Assembly: GCA_032128395.1 (NCBI GenBank)
Contig: JAQBGV010000063.1
Span: 1 to 6,658 of the forward strand
DNA from: JAQBGV01 sp032128395
Lineage (GTDB): Bacteria; Planctomycetota; UBA8108; UBA1146
Length of the DNA: 6,658 bases
Direction of reading: 5' to 3'
Part shown: positions 6,161 to 6,658 of the stretch, in pieces
Numbering within the stretch: the first letter of the stretch is position 1
How the letters are laid out: each line of letters begins with the position of its first letter
Notes under the pieces: model-generated
Told to the model about the DNA's origin: nothing
Seen by the model: the letters and a program-made list of their open reading frames with translations, nothing else
Database searches by the model: none
Translations under genes and position numbers: made by a program

Positions 6161-6182
6161 CGCTTTCGACTCATCGAAAGCG
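6161..6182 (+). promoter_or_regulatory. Perfect 9-bp hairpin immediately before the transposase start
   Basis: CGCTTTCGA (6161-6169) pairs perfectly with TCGAAAGCG (6174-6182) around a CTCA loop. It ends 9 nt before the GTG start. IS200/IS605-type elements carry a subterminal hairpin recognised by the transposase and another that hides the ribosome binding site. This hairpin could serve either role, since its right arm contains the only purine-rich stretch (GAAAG) near the start. Confidence 0.55.
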
Positions 6183-6191
6183 ATCACCACC

Positions 6192-6658
6192 GTGGCCATT
6201 CCTCGTCGCGTTCTCCCCGGGCGGACGTATCTCCTCACCCGTCGCTGCATCGATCGGCGGTACCTTCTCAAGCCATCCACCGTGGTCGATCAAATCCTCA
6301 TCTACTGCCTTGCCGTCGCGGCGCAGCGTTTCGGCATCGAGGTCCACGGCTTCGGCTTCCTGAGCAATCACCACCACATCGTCCTCACCGATCACCGCGG
6401 AAATCTCCCTCGTTTCACTCATTGGTTCCACTCCATCGTCGCACGCTACCTCAATGCTCACTACGGTCGCTTCGAGAACTTCTGGGCGCCGGGCAGCTAC
6501 AGTGCCGTCCATCTCGTCACTGCCGAGGACATTCTCGACAAGCTCGCTTACGTCCTCGCAAATCCCGTCGCCGCCGGCCTCGTCGACCAGGGCACCGCCT
6601 GGCCCGGGCTGATCAGCCATCCTCGAGATCTCCTCGAGGGCGCCAGCGTCTACGAAGC
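6192..6658 (+). CDS. Y1/HUH tyrosine transposase, IS200/REP-associated type (3' end beyond window)
   Basis: The frame is open to the right edge and gives 155 residues. The N-terminus AIPRRVLPGRTYLLTRRC is characteristic of the Y1_Tnp (PF01797) family often annotated as transposase or REP-associated tyrosine transposase. The metal-binding HUH motif is SNHHHIVLTD (58-67, His60 and His62). The nucleophile is probably Tyr120 in KLAYVLANPVAAGLV. Such enzymes cut and rejoin single-stranded DNA at hairpins. The GTG at 6192 is chosen because the family's typical N-terminus begins there; no ATG lies upstream in frame, and no strong Shine-Dalgarno site is present. The frame stays open upstream to about 6099 but is unlike the family there. 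The upstream hairpin and repeats fit a REP-type or IS200-type setting. Whether it is a mobile element or a domesticated gene cannot be decided, since the right end is outside the window. Confidence 0.88.
   Translation, partial: MAIPRRVLPGRTYLLTRRCIDRRYLLKPSTVVDQILIYCLAVAAQRFGIEVHGFGFLSNHHHIVLTDHRGNLPRFTHWFHSIVARYLNAHYGRFENFWAPGSYSAVHLVTAEDILDKLAYVLANPVAAGLVDQGTAWPGLISHPRDLLEGASVYE

Noticed and set aside
6171..6620. Minus-strand 149-codon frame at the right end
   Set aside because: It is antisense to the transposase, whose HUH motif and Tyr120 are clear on the plus strand.

Overview
The window is GC-rich bacterial DNA with compact genes, clear Shine-Dalgarno sites and no RNA genes. The best hint of origin is a membrane Ser/Thr kinase that runs into the start of a formylglycine-generating-enzyme (FGE/SUMF1) domain. 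That layout is familiar from Planctomycetota and a few other kinase-rich, GC-rich phyla. I would call it a Planctomycetota-like bacterium, but the assignment is an inference.

Layout. Bases 1-2056 (minus strand) encode the kinase, which runs off the left edge of the window. A 171-bp divergent intergenic region (2057-2227) holds a candidate kinase promoter, an 8-bp inverted repeat that overlaps it, and a hairpin next to the ribosome binding site of the rightward genes. Bases 2228-4428 (plus strand) hold a translationally coupled pair: a class I SAM-dependent methyltransferase and a membrane fatty-acid desaturase with three histidine boxes, overlapping by ATGA. The 3' end of the desaturase runs in frame into the 5' part of a group II intron. 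That fragment (4261 to about 4541) has a GTGCG start, domain I-like hairpins and an EBS1 loop matching the six exon bases before the junction, but no reverse transcriptase and no domain V. Next come a small lipoprotein of an unassigned family (4614-5156) and a HEAT-repeat protein of the DNA alkylation repair (AlkD-like) family (5196-5906). The AlkD-like protein lacks the family's usual catalytic Trp-Asp motif. From 5907 to about 6112 there is a cluster of degenerate direct repeats. A perfect 9-bp hairpin (6161-6182) follows, just before a Y1 (HUH) tyrosine transposase of the IS200/REP-associated type that runs off the right edge.

How the parts may work together. The methyltransferase and desaturase almost certainly form one operon acting on a lipid or fatty-acyl substrate. 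The methyltransferase resembles, from memory, proteins annotated as 3-hydroxypalmitic acid methyl ester (PhcB-type) synthases, so a fatty-acid methyl ester signal or a modified membrane lipid is a reasonable hypothesis. The divergent kinase shares the regulatory region and could sense or regulate this product, but this is inferred from position only. The right half looks like accessory DNA: an intron remnant, the repeats and a transposase.
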